A DNA stretch of 44,370 bases from Lactobacillus apis (GTDB taxonomy: Bacteria; Bacillota; Bacilli; Lactobacillales; Lactobacillaceae). The notes beneath the pieces were generated by a model, which saw only the letters and a list, made by a program, of their open reading frames with translations, had not been told where the DNA came from and ran no database searches. A program made the translations under genes and the position numbers. The first letter of the stretch is position 1. Each line of letters begins with the position of its first letter. The stretch spans positions 30,938 through 75,307 of the forward strand of contig NZ_PDKP01000003.1 of the NCBI RefSeq assembly GCF_002837055.1. The letters run 5' to 3'. This document shows, piece after piece, positions 43,322 through 44,370 of the stretch.

Positions 43322-44323
43322 CTAAATACTGGTTGAATGAATGGTTAAAGTCTTTTCGGGAAATAGTGCACGCATAATTGCAGTTACTGCAATCTGTGCT
43401 TCGCCAAATCCAAGACCGATGACCGGAACTTTGCCAGGATAAGCTGCTACATCTCCAATCGCATAAATGCCAGGGATGTTAGCTTCCATTTCACGCGAAA
43501 CTTTAATATGGCCGTCTTCAAGGTCAACACCCCATTTGCGGACAATACTATTATTCGCGCGAAAGCCATAAGCAACGACTATTTGATCGAACTGCTTTTG
43601 TAATAACTCAGTTTGACCGACCTGCTTAAGTCCGATATCAAGTTGATTATTTCGTATTGCAATCGTTTTAGGAAGATAAGGAGTGAGAACTTGAACATTT
43701 TTTAAGCTTTTGAGTTCTTGCAATGTTGATTCTAAACCGCGGAAATCTGCCCTTCGATGAATTAAATTGATTTTAGTTCCGGGTTGTTTTGCTAATTCAA
43801 GTGCCCAGTCAAGTGCAGAATCTCCGCCACCAAAAACGCCGATTGATTTTCCAGCAAAGTGACTCGGGTCTTTAACAAAGTAATGGACACGCTTTTCAAT
43901 GGTTTCATCCATCTTCAGAGGAAACTTTTTGGGAGAAAATGAACCTGTTCCAGTGGCGATAATAATACTCTTTACTTGAAAATCATTATCGATAATAAAT
44001 CCTTGATCATTCTTTTCAATTGATGTTACTCGATGGTTCAATTGAAAAGTAGTCTTATCCTTGGCGGAATCAATTAAGTGATCAGTTAATTCCTGACCAG
44101 ATATTTTTCCAAAAACAGGAATATCAAATATTTCCTTAAAAGGATATAGAAGTTTTGGTTGTCCCCCAATTTCTTTTAAAGCTTCAAAAGTAACTGTTTT
44201 TAATCCATGTAGGTGTGCAAAACTAGCGCAGAACAATCCTATTGGTCCAGCACCAATAATTGCTGTATCAAATTTTTTGATTTTTAAAACCTCCTCTAAA
44301 CGCTGATATAATAACTTTAACAT
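43322..44323 (-). CDS. Ferredoxin/flavodoxin-NADP+ reductase, thioredoxin-reductase-like (YumC type)
   Basis: FAD enzyme that passes electrons from NADPH to ferredoxin or flavodoxin. FAD-binding FDTAIIGAGPIGLFCA is at the N-terminus, the NADPH site is SIGVFGGGDSALDWAL, and FAD contact GIYAIGDVAAYPG is near the end. The redox-active CxxC of thioredoxin reductase is absent, as in the YumC type. The 333-residue frame from ATG 44323 has no ribosome site. A strong AGAGGAGG instead points to an ATC codon at 44281-44279, giving a 319-residue protein beginning (M)KKFDTAIIG. The coordinates here use the conventional start. Confidence 0.9.
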   Translation of the reverse strand: MLKLLYQRLEEVLKIKKFDTAIIGAGPIGLFCASFAHLHGLKTVTFEALKEIGGQPKLLYPFKEIFDIPVFGKISGQELTDHLIDSAKDKTTFQLNHRVTSIEKNDQGFIIDNDFQVKSIIIATGTGSFSPKKFPLKMDETIEKRVHYFVKDPSHFAGKSIGVFGGGDSALDWALELAKQPGTKINLIHRRADFRGLESTLQELKSLKNVQVLTPYLPKTIAIRNNQLDIGLKQVGQTELLQKQFDQIVVAYGFRANNSIVRKWGVDLEDGHIKVSREMEANIPGIYAIGDVAAYPGKVPVIGLGFGEAQIAVTAIMRALFPEKTLTIHSTSI

Positions 44324-44370
44324 GATTGAAAAAGATAATCATCAGGAATAAATCGAAAAAAAGTACTTGC

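Noticed and set aside
1-44370. CRISPR array, rRNA operon or prophage
   Set aside because: No regularly spaced repeats, no rRNA-like sequence, and no phage structural genes were seen.

Overview
The window looks like chromosome from a low-GC Gram-positive rod of the genus Lactobacillus (acidophilus/crispatus/helveticus-like). The basis is the AT-rich sequence, strong AGGAGG-type ribosome sites, an aggregation-promoting-factor protein, a SEC10/PgrA-like exported protein with an SLAP-type N-terminal domain, the divergent pepQ-ccpA pair, and the alaS-ireB-ruvX-DUF1292-mutS2-trxA order. The species is inferred from gene content; nothing was searched.

Layout. (1) 1-5.2 kb: the 3' part of a GH31 glycosidase with an FN3 tail, tagatose-bisphosphate aldolase lacD under a cre-like site, a fragment of a fructose-type PTS EIIA, a 38-residue ORF behind a perfect palindrome, and apf. 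(2) 4.4-11.9 kb: a sugar-uptake locus. A divergent GntR/UTRA regulator faces a SIS protein, followed by a complete mannose-family PTS (EIIA, EIIB, EIIC, EIID), two more SIS proteins and a second GntR/UTRA regulator. All three SIS proteins end like the FrlB/FraB deglycases, so the locus probably imports and phosphorylates Amadori compounds (fructosamines such as fructoselysine or glucoselysine) and splits them. The first SIS protein has Asn where the catalytic His is expected. Both main promoters pair a cre-like site with an ATACATGT-type palindrome. (3) 12-19.3 kb: exported SEC10/PgrA-like protein, GNAT acetyltransferase, two identical tRNA-Gln genes, a tRNA-Tyr, an aminotransferase, a cytoplasmic beta-helix protein and a NagR/YvoA-like regulator. 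Directly after the first tRNA-Gln, a 1.7-kb islet bounded by 37-bp perfect direct repeats carries one unrecognised gene. (4) 19.3-24.1 kb: tagD, tagA and a GT4 glycosyltransferase (wall teichoic acid or related glycan), then pncB-nadE (NAD salvage). (5) 24.1-35.2 kb: T-box-controlled alaS, ireB, ruvX, DUF1292, mutS2, trxA, mscL, DUF2507, murI, rdgB, mscS and two small envelope proteins. (6) 35.2-44.4 kb: pepQ/ccpA, glpQ, a five-gene yunD-yutD-yutF type operon, dedA and a ferredoxin-NADP reductase.

How they connect. CcpA, encoded here, is the likely reader of the cre-like sites upstream of lacD, the SIS1 gene, the PTS EIIA gene and ccpA itself, so the carbohydrate genes should be shut off on preferred sugars and released by their GntR repressors when the inducer is present. 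The most novel-looking items are the three-paralogue SIS/PTS locus with its His-to-Asn member and the orphan gene in the tRNA-Gln islet. No CRISPR array, transposase, integrase or rRNA gene was seen.
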